Below, in pieces: positions 18,935 through 27,383 of a stretch of 36,450 nt of DNA (its first letter is position 1; each line of letters starts with the position of its first letter). Source of the stretch: an uncultured Pelagibacteraceae bacterium (lineage in GTDB: Bacteria; Pseudomonadota; Alphaproteobacteria; Pelagibacterales; Pelagibacteraceae); assembly GCA_902580535.1 (NCBI GenBank), contig CACHKZ010000006.1, positions 1 through 36,450 of the forward strand. The letters run 5' to 3'. The notes beneath the pieces were generated by a model, which was given only the letters and a program-made list of their open reading frames with translations, did no database searches and had not been told where the DNA came from. The translations under genes were made by a program, and so were the position numbers.

Positions 18935-19888
18935 ATGAAAAAAATTTTAGTTACTAGAAGATTGCTAAGATCTTGTGAAGATCGAGCAAAGGAAATGTTT
19001 GATGCAAATCTAAATTTAAATGATGAACTTTACTCACAAAAAAAATTAATAGAAATGAGCCAAGGTTGTGATGGTATACTTTCAGCATTAACTGATAAGT
19101 TGGATGCTGATACAATTAATCAATTACCAGATAGTATTAAAATACTTTCTAACTTTGCAGTTGGATTTGGAAATATTGATTTAGAGGCAGCAAAAAATAG
19201 GGGTATTGCTGTAACAAATACTCCAGATGTTTTAACAGATGCTACTGCTGAAATTGGAGTATTATTAATTTTAGGCGCATGTAGAAGAGCTTCAGAAGGA
19301 ATTGAGCAAGCAAGACAAGGAGGATGGGTTTGGTCAGCTGATCTTTTAATTGGGAAACAACTTACAGGTACTAGATTAGGAATTTTAGGGATGGGAAGAA
19401 TTGGACAAAAAATTGCAAAAGTAGCAAAGTCTCTTGGTATGATAATTCACTATCATAACAGATCAAAACTAAGTGAAGATAAAGAGCAAGGTGCTATTTA
19501 TCATGATAATTTAAAAGACCTCTTATCTGTATCAGATGTGCTATCAGTATGCTGTCCAGCATCAAAAGAAACAATTGATATGATTAATAAAGATACAATT
19601 GAATATTTACCAAAGGGCGCAGTTGTAACCAATGTTGCAAGAGGAGACATTATTGAAGATGAGGCAATGATTGATGCACTTAACAGAAGGAAAGTTTATG
19701 CAGTAGGGTTAGATGTTTACAAAAATGAGCCACATTTAAATAAAGGTTATTATAAGCACAAAAGTGCTTTCATTCTTCCACATTTAGGTAGTGCCACTAA
19801 GGAAACTAGGACTGCGATGGCTAACTTAGCTATTGATAATATTGATGAATTTTTCAAAACTGGAAACTGTAAAAATAAAGTAAATTAA
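18935..19888 (+). CDS. D-2-hydroxyacid dehydrogenase (glyoxylate/hydroxypyruvate reductase-like)
   Basis: ILSNFAVGFGNIDLEAAKNRGIAVTNTPDVLTDATAE, LGILGMGRIGQKIAK, VNVARGDIIEDEAMIDAL, LDVYKNEP, LPHLGSAT. Confidence 0.95.
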   Translation: MKKILVTRRLLRSCEDRAKEMFDANLNLNDELYSQKKLIEMSQGCDGILSALTDKLDADTINQLPDSIKILSNFAVGFGNIDLEAAKNRGIAVTNTPDVLTDATAEIGVLLILGACRRASEGIEQARQGGWVWSADLLIGKQLTGTRLGILGMGRIGQKIAKVAKSLGMIIHYHNRSKLSEDKEQGAIYHDNLKDLLSVSDVLSVCCPASKETIDMINKDTIEYLPKGAVVTNVARGDIIEDEAMIDALNRRKVYAVGLDVYKNEPHLNKGYYKHKSAFILPHLGSATKETRTAMANLAIDNIDEFFKTGNCKNKVN

Positions 19889-19907
19889 CAATCTGAAGTT
19901 GTATTTC

Positions 19908-19967
19908 ACTGGATATTGTCATTTTTAAAATGACTCTAAGTAACATATGTGTTTAATATCCTGCAGT
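19908..19967 (+). promoter_or_regulatory. Structured leader / nested inverted repeat upstream of the TRAP binding-protein gene
   Basis: Outer arms ggatatt (19911-19917) / aatatcc (19955-19961), enclosing gtcattt-tta-aaatgac (19918-19934) and aaca-tatg-tgtt (19942-19953); all read directly as perfect arms. Confidence 0.55.
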
Positions 19968-19991
19968 TAATTAACTAAAGAGGAGAAATAA

Positions 19992-21122
19992 ATGATTAAA
20001 GACAAAAAGCTGAAGGTTAAAAAAACACCTTCAAGACGTAAGTTCTTTAAAGCTGCTGCTGCAACAGGTGTTGCTGCTGTAGCTGCATCATCTTTAGCTG
20101 CTCCAGCTGTTGCTGCTGAAAGAATTGAAGCATCAATGGTTGCTACTTGGGGAAGAGACTTTCCAGGTTTAGGAACAGGAGCTCAAAGATTTGCACAAAG
20201 AATCTCAGATATAAGTGATGGTAGAATTCAAGTTACTTATTATGCAGCAAACGAAAGAGTTAAAGCATTTGACTCATTTGATGAAGTTGCATCTGGTAAC
20301 TCACAAATGTACCATGCTGCTGACTACTACTGGGTGAAGAAAGATCCAGCTTGGGGTTATTTTACAGCGGTACCATTTGGTTTTACTTACACTGAAATGA
20401 ATGCATGGATTAGATTTGCAGGTGGTCAAGAGTTATGGGATGAACTAGCTGACAAATTTGGTCTTAAAAACTTTATGTGTGGAAGCACAGGAGTTCAAAT
20501 GGGTGGATGGTTTAACAAAAAGATTAGAAGCCCTAATGACTTCAAAGGTTTAAAAATGCGTATGCCTGGTTTAGGTGGACAAGTAATTGGTAAACTTGGA
20601 GGATCTCCAGTTTCGTTACCTGGTGGACAAATTTATGAAAACCTAGTATCTGGAGCAATTGATGCTACAGAGTGGGTAGGTCCATGGAATGATGAAGCTA
20701 TGAAATTCCAAGAAGCTGCTAAATACTACTACTATCCTGGTATGCACGAGCCTGGATCAATGTTAGCATGTGGAACAAACAAATCTTGGTTCACAAGCTT
20801 AAACAAATCTGATCAATTATTAATTGAAGCTGCTGCAGCAATGGAAAATGACGTGATGATGTCTGAGTACAATGCTAAAAATGGTGCAGCTTTAGCTAGA
20901 TTGATCAATGATCATGGTGTTAAACTAGAGAAGTTTAGCGACAAGGTATACGATGGCTTTGCATCAGCTGCTAACGAAGTGTTTGAAGAAACAAGAGCTA
21001 GCAGTGGTCTTGCTGAAAGAGTTCATTCGAGCTTCTTAAAAGCAAGAAAAGACATTGGATCTTGGACTAACTTATCAGACTCACCTTACATTTCTCAAAG
21101 AAACAGAGCTTTAGGAATGTAA
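19992..21122 (+). CDS. TRAP transporter substrate-binding protein (DctP family, 2-oxoacid/TakP-like), Tat signal
   Basis: SRRKFFKAAAATG Tat motif with AAPAVAAE cleavage region; DctP fold motifs GNSQMYHAADYYWVKKDPAWGYFTAVPFG, GLKMRMPGLGGQV, SGAIDATEWVGPWND; strong RBS aggagaa. Confidence 0.95.
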   Translation: MIKDKKLKVKKTPSRRKFFKAAAATGVAAVAASSLAAPAVAAERIEASMVATWGRDFPGLGTGAQRFAQRISDISDGRIQVTYYAANERVKAFDSFDEVASGNSQMYHAADYYWVKKDPAWGYFTAVPFGFTYTEMNAWIRFAGGQELWDELADKFGLKNFMCGSTGVQMGGWFNKKIRSPNDFKGLKMRMPGLGGQVIGKLGGSPVSLPGGQIYENLVSGAIDATEWVGPWNDEAMKFQEAAKYYYYPGMHEPGSMLACGTNKSWFTSLNKSDQLLIEAAAAMENDVMMSEYNAKNGAALARLINDHGVKLEKFSDKVYDGFASAANEVFEETRASSGLAERVHSSFLKARKDIGSWTNLSDSPYISQRNRALGM

Positions 21123-21142
21123 TCAAACTTAATTTGATAATT

Positions 21143-21171
21143 AAAAGGGCCCTTTTTGGGCCCTTTTTTTT
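21143..21171 (+). terminator. Rho-independent terminator directly after the TRAP binding-protein gene
   Basis: aaaagggccc-ttttt-gggccctttttttt: GC stem, 5-nt loop, 8 T's. Confidence 0.95.
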
Positions 21172-21211
21172 ATTTTAAAATTAAGTATTACTAAGAGAAA
21201 TTTAAATTCAT

Positions 21212-22201
21212 ATGAGTTCAGAAAGCAGTAAAATATCTTTATATCTAAGAATTTTAAGCTACTCAGTATTAGCTTTCACCCTAGCATTCCTAATAAATAA
21301 TGTTTTAACAGTTTGGAGTGATTGGCCTGGAGTTAAGAAAATTTTCTCTCATTATGAAATGTTTGGTTTCAAGAAAAAGGCACTTGATGGATCTGCTTTA
21401 AATTACGGTTTCATGCAGATTGGAGTATATTTAATATGCATTGTAGCTGTAATAATTTATGTTTTTAAAACTTACTCTCAAACTTTAGAACGAGACTCAG
21501 AGATACTATCAAAATTTTCAGCTTATTTGGTTAGGTCATCTTTTTGGGCAGTCTTTTTAGTTGGTGTTGCAGACTTTATAATTTCGTTCATGGTTGTTGA
21601 AAGATTATGGGAAGCAATATTCAGTCCAGAAGTTAAAGCCTTTATGGTGAAATCACCAGAAAGAATTACATTTATACATTTTCCGATTATATTAATTTCA
21701 TTTGTAATTGGTTACTTTACAAAATCTGTTGGCTTTATTTGGTTAGCCGTTTTAGTTGTTGTAAGTGAATTCATAATTGTCTTATCTAGATTTATATTTT
21801 CTTACGAGCAAGCCTTTCAAGGAGATCTTGTTCGTTTCTGGTATGCTGCACTATATTTGTTTGCAAGTGCTTATGCTTTAATTCATGAAGGTCATGTAAG
21901 AGTAGATGTGCTATACTCTTCGTTTAGTGAAAGAAAAAAAGCTTGGACAAATCTTTTAGGCTCGGCTCTTCTAGGTGTTCCACTTGTATTGATAGTTTTA
22001 TTTTTGGGACTTAATGGAAAAGCAAGCATAATAAATGGACCAGTGGTTGCCTTTGAAGTTACGCAACAAGGATCTAATGGTTTATACCTTTTATATTTGA
22101 TGGCTGTTTACTTAGCAGTATTTGCAGTTACCATGCTTTTACAGTTTACGAGCTATTTCATGGGTAGTAGTTATAAAATTTTAAATGGTAAGGAAAATTA
22201 A
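21212..22201 (+). CDS. TRAP transporter small permease (DctQ family) with N-terminal membrane extension
   Basis: LVRFWYAALYLFASAYALIHEGHVRVDVLYSSFSERKKAW is the DctQ core, positioned in the second half of a 329-aa polytopic protein. Confidence 0.9.
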   Translation: MSSESSKISLYLRILSYSVLAFTLAFLINNVLTVWSDWPGVKKIFSHYEMFGFKKKALDGSALNYGFMQIGVYLICIVAVIIYVFKTYSQTLERDSEILSKFSAYLVRSSFWAVFLVGVADFIISFMVVERLWEAIFSPEVKAFMVKSPERITFIHFPIILISFVIGYFTKSVGFIWLAVLVVVSEFIIVLSRFIFSYEQAFQGDLVRFWYAALYLFASAYALIHEGHVRVDVLYSSFSERKKAWTNLLGSALLGVPLVLIVLFLGLNGKASIINGPVVAFEVTQQGSNGLYLLYLMAVYLAVFAVTMLLQFTSYFMGSSYKILNGKEN

Positions 22202-22204
22202 GGT

Positions 22205-24856
22205 ATGGAACTATTTTTCTTAGCAGTTTTAGTCTTAATAATGATAGTTGCTCTTGCTTCAGGATATCCTGTAGCATTTGCGCTTCCTGGTTCAGCTATA
22301 ATATCAATTGGATTAGCTGCATTTTTTGGATACTTATTTGAAGGTGATGCAGATGCTTATTTTGCAGTTGATGGTCCGATAGAATGGCTTGTTGCTGGTA
22401 TTACAAACTTTAGGAGTAATTATTGGGATGTTGAAACTGACACCCTAATTGCAATTCCTTTATTTATTTTTATGGGAATTATGCTGCAAAAATCCAAAAT
22501 TGCAGAAGATTTATTAATAACAATGGGTCAATTATTTGGTCCAATTCCTGGTGGTCTAGGTATTTCAGTAATTTTCGTTGGGGCATTGTTGGCAGCAACT
22601 ACAGGTATTGTTGGGGCAACCGTTATTGCAATGGGATTAATCTCATTACCTACTATGTTAAATAATAACTACGATAGGAAGCTTGCCAGTGGTATCGTAT
22701 GTTCATCTGGAACGTTAGGTCAAATAATACCCCCATCTATTGTTTTAATTATTATTGCTGACCAATTAGCTAGTGCATCAGATGTTGCAAACAACATCCG
22801 TCAAAATGATTACAAAGCAGTCACTGGAGAATTTAACATGCCAGGAGAATTTAGAGTTGGGTCTTCAAGTGCTGGTGATATGTTCCTTGGTGCTCTTTTA
22901 CCTGGTCTCGTTTTAGTTGCGCTTTACATGATTTATGTATTTTTCTATGCGAGAATAAAAAAAGGTGTAGCCCCACCAGTTCCATTTAAAGGAGAATTTA
23001 ATCTTAAATTTTGGTTACGAGTAATTGTTATAATTATTCCTCCTCTTGCACTTATTTTTGCAGTTTTGGGTTCAATCTTGATGGGTATAGCAACAGTTAA
23101 CCAAGCTGGTTCAATTGGAGCAATTGGCGCAACGTTGATGGCTGGTTATAGATTATTTGAAGGTAAGAAAAGTGCATTTTATCCTTTAATTCTTATAATT
23201 GGATCATTAATACCTATTACTTTTCTTGCATCCACATATGAACTTAATGTTAAAAATTTAGAAGAAAGAAATTTAGGTGCTATCTATATTACCGCATTTT
23301 TTGTAGCAATACTCGTTTATGGTATTGCATGGAGTTTTTGGAGAACATTTAAAACTGAAAATGTTTTAAAAGAAGTTGTTACTGAGACATGTATTACTAC
23401 TTCAATGGTATTTATAATCCTTCTTGGTGCTGCGATGCTTACATCAGGCTTTAGAGCATTTGGTGGTGAGGAATTAGTAAGAGATTTTCTTCAAGATTTA
23501 CCAGGAGGTTTTTGGACTCAGTTTGTTGTGGTCATGATTGTAATTTTCTTGTTAGGTTTCTTTTTAGATTTTATTGAGATTGCAGTTGTTGTTGTACCAA
23601 TAATTGCACCAATATTGCTAGCTGAAACAGGAGCAAATGTTACAGCTGTATGGCTTGGAGTAATGATAGGTGTTAATTTACAAACTTCTTTCTTAACACC
23701 GCCATTTGGATTTGCTTTATTTTATTTAAAAGGTGTAGCTCCAAAAGTGGTCCAAACATTAGATATCTGGAAAGGTGTTGTTCCTTTTATTATCTTACAA
23801 CTTATCGGTTTAGGAATTGTGGGCGCATACCCTAGTCTAGTAAATTATTTACCAAACAGGGTTTATTTAACATCTAATGTTGCTCCACCGCCGATGAATC
23901 CAAAACTACAATATTGCTTACAAGAATATAAATTTGCAAACTACTCTAGTAATGCTGATGTAATAAATAAAAGTATAACTGACTTTGACGACATTATTCT
24001 TGCAAATTTACCAGCAGATAAATTAAGTTATTTCCAACGCCATGTTGATAATTCTAAGTACTCTTTTGAACTTGTTAATGAGGTTAAAAGTACAGAGACA
24101 TTATATAACGATTATGCAGTCGATTACAGAGACTTACATTTCAAAACAAGAAAGAAACAAAAGAAGATTTTAAAATTAAATAAAAAGATAGATAAGTATA
24201 AAGCTGAGATTAGAAACTTAGATGATGATGATGTTTCAGATAAAAACAAACTTGAACAAAAAATTGAAAATGTGAAACTAGAAATAGACGAGATAAGTAG
24301 TCAAATCCCAGAAGAATGGAAATCAAAAAATGATGAATTTAATAAAATTAATAAAGCTAAAAATCTTGCAACAAGAAAATATCGAAAAACAGTTGATAAT
24401 GCTTACGAAGATTTATTGTTGATTAAGAGTTTTATAAATGATGGTGAAAAATTTGAAGAATTAGAGCAAGAAATGAAACTTCTTAAAAATAAAATAGATA
24501 ACAGAGGTTACATTGATGCAATAGAGTTTATAGATAATATATTTGAAAAAGTCGGAGAAATTTCTGGATCTGATGAGTTTGCCGATAAATTAGATTATCT
24601 TATCACTTTAATGGATGAGGACGAAGTTGATTTTGAAAAACTTCAATCCTCAACGGTTGATACTATTGCGTTATTTGAGCAAGAAGTTAGTTGGAGAAAG
24701 AATTTCAAGAAAAAATATATGAATAGAATAAATGCTCATGATAAAGTTATTAGTGAGACTATTGGATTAAGATTGCAATCAAAACTTACGAAAGAACAAG
24801 CTATATATGTTTCTAAATGTAATTCTATCCACAGAGATATATCTTTAAACTTTTAA
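22205..24856 (+). CDS. TRAP transporter large permease (DctM family) with long C-terminal charged extension
   Basis: SGYPVAFALPGSAI, IPLFIFMGIMLQKSKIAEDLL, GGLGISVIFVGALLAATTGIVGAT, SGTLGQIIPPSIVLIIIADQL, TSFLTPPFGFALFYLKGVAP; about 320 further hydrophilic residues after the last TM region. Confidence 0.95.
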   Translation: MELFFLAVLVLIMIVALASGYPVAFALPGSAIISIGLAAFFGYLFEGDADAYFAVDGPIEWLVAGITNFRSNYWDVETDTLIAIPLFIFMGIMLQKSKIAEDLLITMGQLFGPIPGGLGISVIFVGALLAATTGIVGATVIAMGLISLPTMLNNNYDRKLASGIVCSSGTLGQIIPPSIVLIIIADQLASASDVANNIRQNDYKAVTGEFNMPGEFRVGSSSAGDMFLGALLPGLVLVALYMIYVFFYARIKKGVAPPVPFKGEFNLKFWLRVIVIIIPPLALIFAVLGSILMGIATVNQAGSIGAIGATLMAGYRLFEGKKSAFYPLILIIGSLIPITFLASTYELNVKNLEERNLGAIYITAFFVAILVYGIAWSFWRTFKTENVLKEVVTETCITTSMVFIILLGAAMLTSGFRAFGGEELVRDFLQDLPGGFWTQFVVVMIVIFLLGFFLDFIEIAVVVVPIIAPILLAETGANVTAVWLGVMIGVNLQTSFLTPPFGFALFYLKGVAPKVVQTLDIWKGVVPFIILQLIGLGIVGAYPSLVNYLPNRVYLTSNVAPPPMNPKLQYCLQEYKFANYSSNADVINKSITDFDDIILANLPADKLSYFQRHVDNSKYSFELVNEVKSTETLYNDYAVDYRDLHFKTRKKQKKILKLNKKIDKYKAEIRNLDDDDVSDKNKLEQKIENVKLEIDEISSQIPEEWKSKNDEFNKINKAKNLATRKYRKTVDNAYEDLLLIKSFINDGEKFEELEQEMKLLKNKIDNRGYIDAIEFIDNIFEKVGEISGSDEFADKLDYLITLMDEDEVDFEKLQSSTVDTIALFEQEVSWRKNFKKKYMNRINAHDKVISETIGLRLQSKLTKEQAIYVSKCNSIHRDISLNF

Positions 24857-25873
24857 TTATTTTGTGATTTGATCAATTAATTTTGATCTTTCGTATAAAC
24901 CAAGATTTTCCGCTTTTGTTTTTAATTTTTCGTACTCAGATTTTAAATTTTCGGTTTTGATGTTAACTTTGTTACCAATTTCAATAAGAGAACCAATAAT
25001 TGGATCAATTTCTAATGGACGTTTAGCATGTAAATCTTGAGTTGTTGATGGTTTATGACCCTTAATAGAAATCGCAGCATTTATTCTATGATCAATAGAA
25101 ACATTAAATTTTACACCAATTTTTTCACCTACTTGTTGGCATTCCTCCATCAATTTTCTCACTATTTTTAACAATTCTGGATCATTTCCAATTTCATCTA
25201 AGGTTTTATCATAAAGAGCACTAATAATATTAAATGAGCAATTACCCCAGAGTTTTATCCAAATTTCATCTCTTAAATTACTTTTTTGAGGAGCTTTTAA
25301 GCCGCCTGCAATTAATAAATCAGCAATGAGTTTAAGTCTTTCTGATTTAGATCCATCAGGTTCACCAAGTGTAAATCTTTCTCCTCCATTATGTTTTATT
25401 ACACCTGGTTCGGTTATTTCAGCAGCTGGGTAAACAACACAACCAATAGCTTTTGCTGGATCTAAATGTTTCCATATTTTTCCCTCAGGATCCACACTAT
25501 CAATATGATGGTTGTCTAAATTCGTTCCAGTATTTGCTTTATAAAAATACCACCAAGGAAGGCCATTTACAGCTGATATAATCGAAGTTTTTTCTCCAAT
25601 AATATTTTTTAGTGAATCAACAATATTTGAAATTGCATGAGCCTTTACAGAAATAAATATATAATCTTGTACATCTAATGTTTTGGGATCATCGGTTACT
25701 TTTAATTTAAAGTTTTCAGACCTACCCTCTTTAATTAATGTCAATCCATTTTCTTCTATCGCTTTTTTGTGTGGTCCTCTAGCTATAAGAGATAAATCTA
25801 TATTTGTTTTACTTAAACAAGCTGCCAAATATCCACCGATAGATCCTGCACCAAATATACAAATTTTTGTCAT
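24857..25873 (-). CDS. 2-dehydropantoate 2-reductase (ApbA/PanE) family protein
   Basis: MTKICIFGAGSIGGYLAACLSK, ISVKAHAI, NGLPWWYF, EIWIKLWGNCSFNIISAL, PSTTQDLHAKRPLEID. Confidence 0.92.
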   Translation of the reverse strand: MTKICIFGAGSIGGYLAACLSKTNIDLSLIARGPHKKAIEENGLTLIKEGRSENFKLKVTDDPKTLDVQDYIFISVKAHAISNIVDSLKNIIGEKTSIISAVNGLPWWYFYKANTGTNLDNHHIDSVDPEGKIWKHLDPAKAIGCVVYPAAEITEPGVIKHNGGERFTLGEPDGSKSERLKLIADLLIAGGLKAPQKSNLRDEIWIKLWGNCSFNIISALYDKTLDEIGNDPELLKIVRKLMEECQQVGEKIGVKFNVSIDHRINAAISIKGHKPSTTQDLHAKRPLEIDPIIGSLIEIGNKVNIKTENLKSEYEKLKTKAENLGLYERSKLIDQITK

Positions 25874-27381
25874 TAACTACTTAAACCAAATTTTTTTGCT
25901 AAAACGTTTCTTTGTAACTTACCAGTTGCTCCCTTTGGAATTTCATCTACAAAAAAAATTTTCTTAGGAATTTTAAATTTTGCTAATTTTTCTTGAGCAT
26001 ATTTTAATACATCTTCTTCTGAACACATCTCTCCGGACTTAATAATTATAGCGCTTGCTATATTTTCACCAAGCATTTTATCCTCATAACCAAAACATAC
26101 AGCTTGGTCTATTGATGGATGATCCATTAAAACATTATCAACCTCTAAAGGAGATATTTTTTCTCCACCCTTATTAATTATTTCTTTCAATCTTCCTGAA
26201 ATTTTCAAATATCCGTCTTCGTCAAAATATCCTTGATCACCAGTTCTAAACCAACCATTTGTGAAACTTGTTTTGTTTGCTTCTTCATTATTTTCGTAGC
26301 CAAGTGTTACGTTTTCACCCTTTATACATACTTCGCCTTCTTCACCTTGTTTCATTATGTCACCATTTTCACTCATAATACATACTTCTGGACCTGCTGG
26401 TAGGCCTACAAATCCTGCTTTTTGTTGTTTTGGTGGTAATGGATTTGACGTCATTTGATGCGTTGCTTCAGTCATCCCATATGCTTCAATAACAGGACAA
26501 TTAAATGCTTCATTTAAATCTTTAAATACGGCAGGAGGTAATGAAGCTGAGGAGGATCTAATTAATCTTAAATTTAAGTTTTTTGCTGCCTCTTTATTTT
26601 TATTTGCTCTTAATAAGATTGCTTGATGCATAGTTGGTACGCCTGAATACCAAGTAATTTTTTCTAATCTAGCCAAATCAAGAAACTTTAATGCATTAAA
26701 ACCGCTAGAGGCACATACTGATGCACCAACTTTCATTGATGTCGCTAAAACTGCTATAAGTCCATGAATATGAAATAATGGCATAATATTTAAACAATGA
26801 TCATTATCTGTAAGACTTAAACTTTTTGAAATATTTTCAGAAGATGAATAAATATTAATATTAGATAACGGCACAATTTTTGGCCTTGAGGTAGTTCCTG
26901 AAGTATGCAGGACTAAAGCCTCATCATTTTCATTTGGGGATGAATAATCACTTTTGTTATCAAACAAATCAAACAAACCTTCAGGTTGATCTTTATGGAT
27001 TTTCAATTCACAAATTTCTATATTTAATTTTTTTGCAACTTCTACTGACGGATTATTTGAATTTTTTTCAACAATAATTATTTTAGGATTTAAATCCTTA
27101 AGATAAAACTCATACTCTTCTGATTTATATGATGGATTAAGAGGAGCAGCAGACATGTAACTTGAAATTCCTAAGAAACTAGTGGCCATAGATGGTCCAT
27201 TCGGTAGAACTATTGCGGCTCTATCTTTATTAGATATACCATTTCCTGATAATTGTTTTGAAATATCTTCAACAAATATTTTTAAATCTCTGTAACTAAT
27301 TTTTGAATTGTTTTCAGACGAAATTGCAACTTTATCATTTTCACTATTTTCAAAAATGTTTTTAACAATTCTTTTTGACAC
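25873..27381 (-). CDS. AMP-dependent acyl-CoA synthetase (oxalyl-CoA synthetase Pcs60/AAE3-like)
   Basis: LVLHTSGTTSRPKIVPLSN, EAYGMTEATHQMTSNPLPP, GWFRTGDQGYFDEDGYLKISGRLKEIINKGGEKISPLEVD, PKGATGKLQR. Confidence 0.92.
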   Translation of the reverse strand: MSKRIVKNIFENSENDKVAISSENNSKISYRDLKIFVEDISKQLSGNGISNKDRAAIVLPNGPSMATSFLGISSYMSAAPLNPSYKSEEYEFYLKDLNPKIIIVEKNSNNPSVEVAKKLNIEICELKIHKDQPEGLFDLFDNKSDYSSPNENDEALVLHTSGTTSRPKIVPLSNINIYSSSENISKSLSLTDNDHCLNIMPLFHIHGLIAVLATSMKVGASVCASSGFNALKFLDLARLEKITWYSGVPTMHQAILLRANKNKEAAKNLNLRLIRSSSASLPPAVFKDLNEAFNCPVIEAYGMTEATHQMTSNPLPPKQQKAGFVGLPAGPEVCIMSENGDIMKQGEEGEVCIKGENVTLGYENNEEANKTSFTNGWFRTGDQGYFDEDGYLKISGRLKEIINKGGEKISPLEVDNVLMDHPSIDQAVCFGYEDKMLGENIASAIIIKSGEMCSEEDVLKYAQEKLAKFKIPKKIFFVDEIPKGATGKLQRNVLAKKFGLSS

Positions 27382-27383
27382 TT

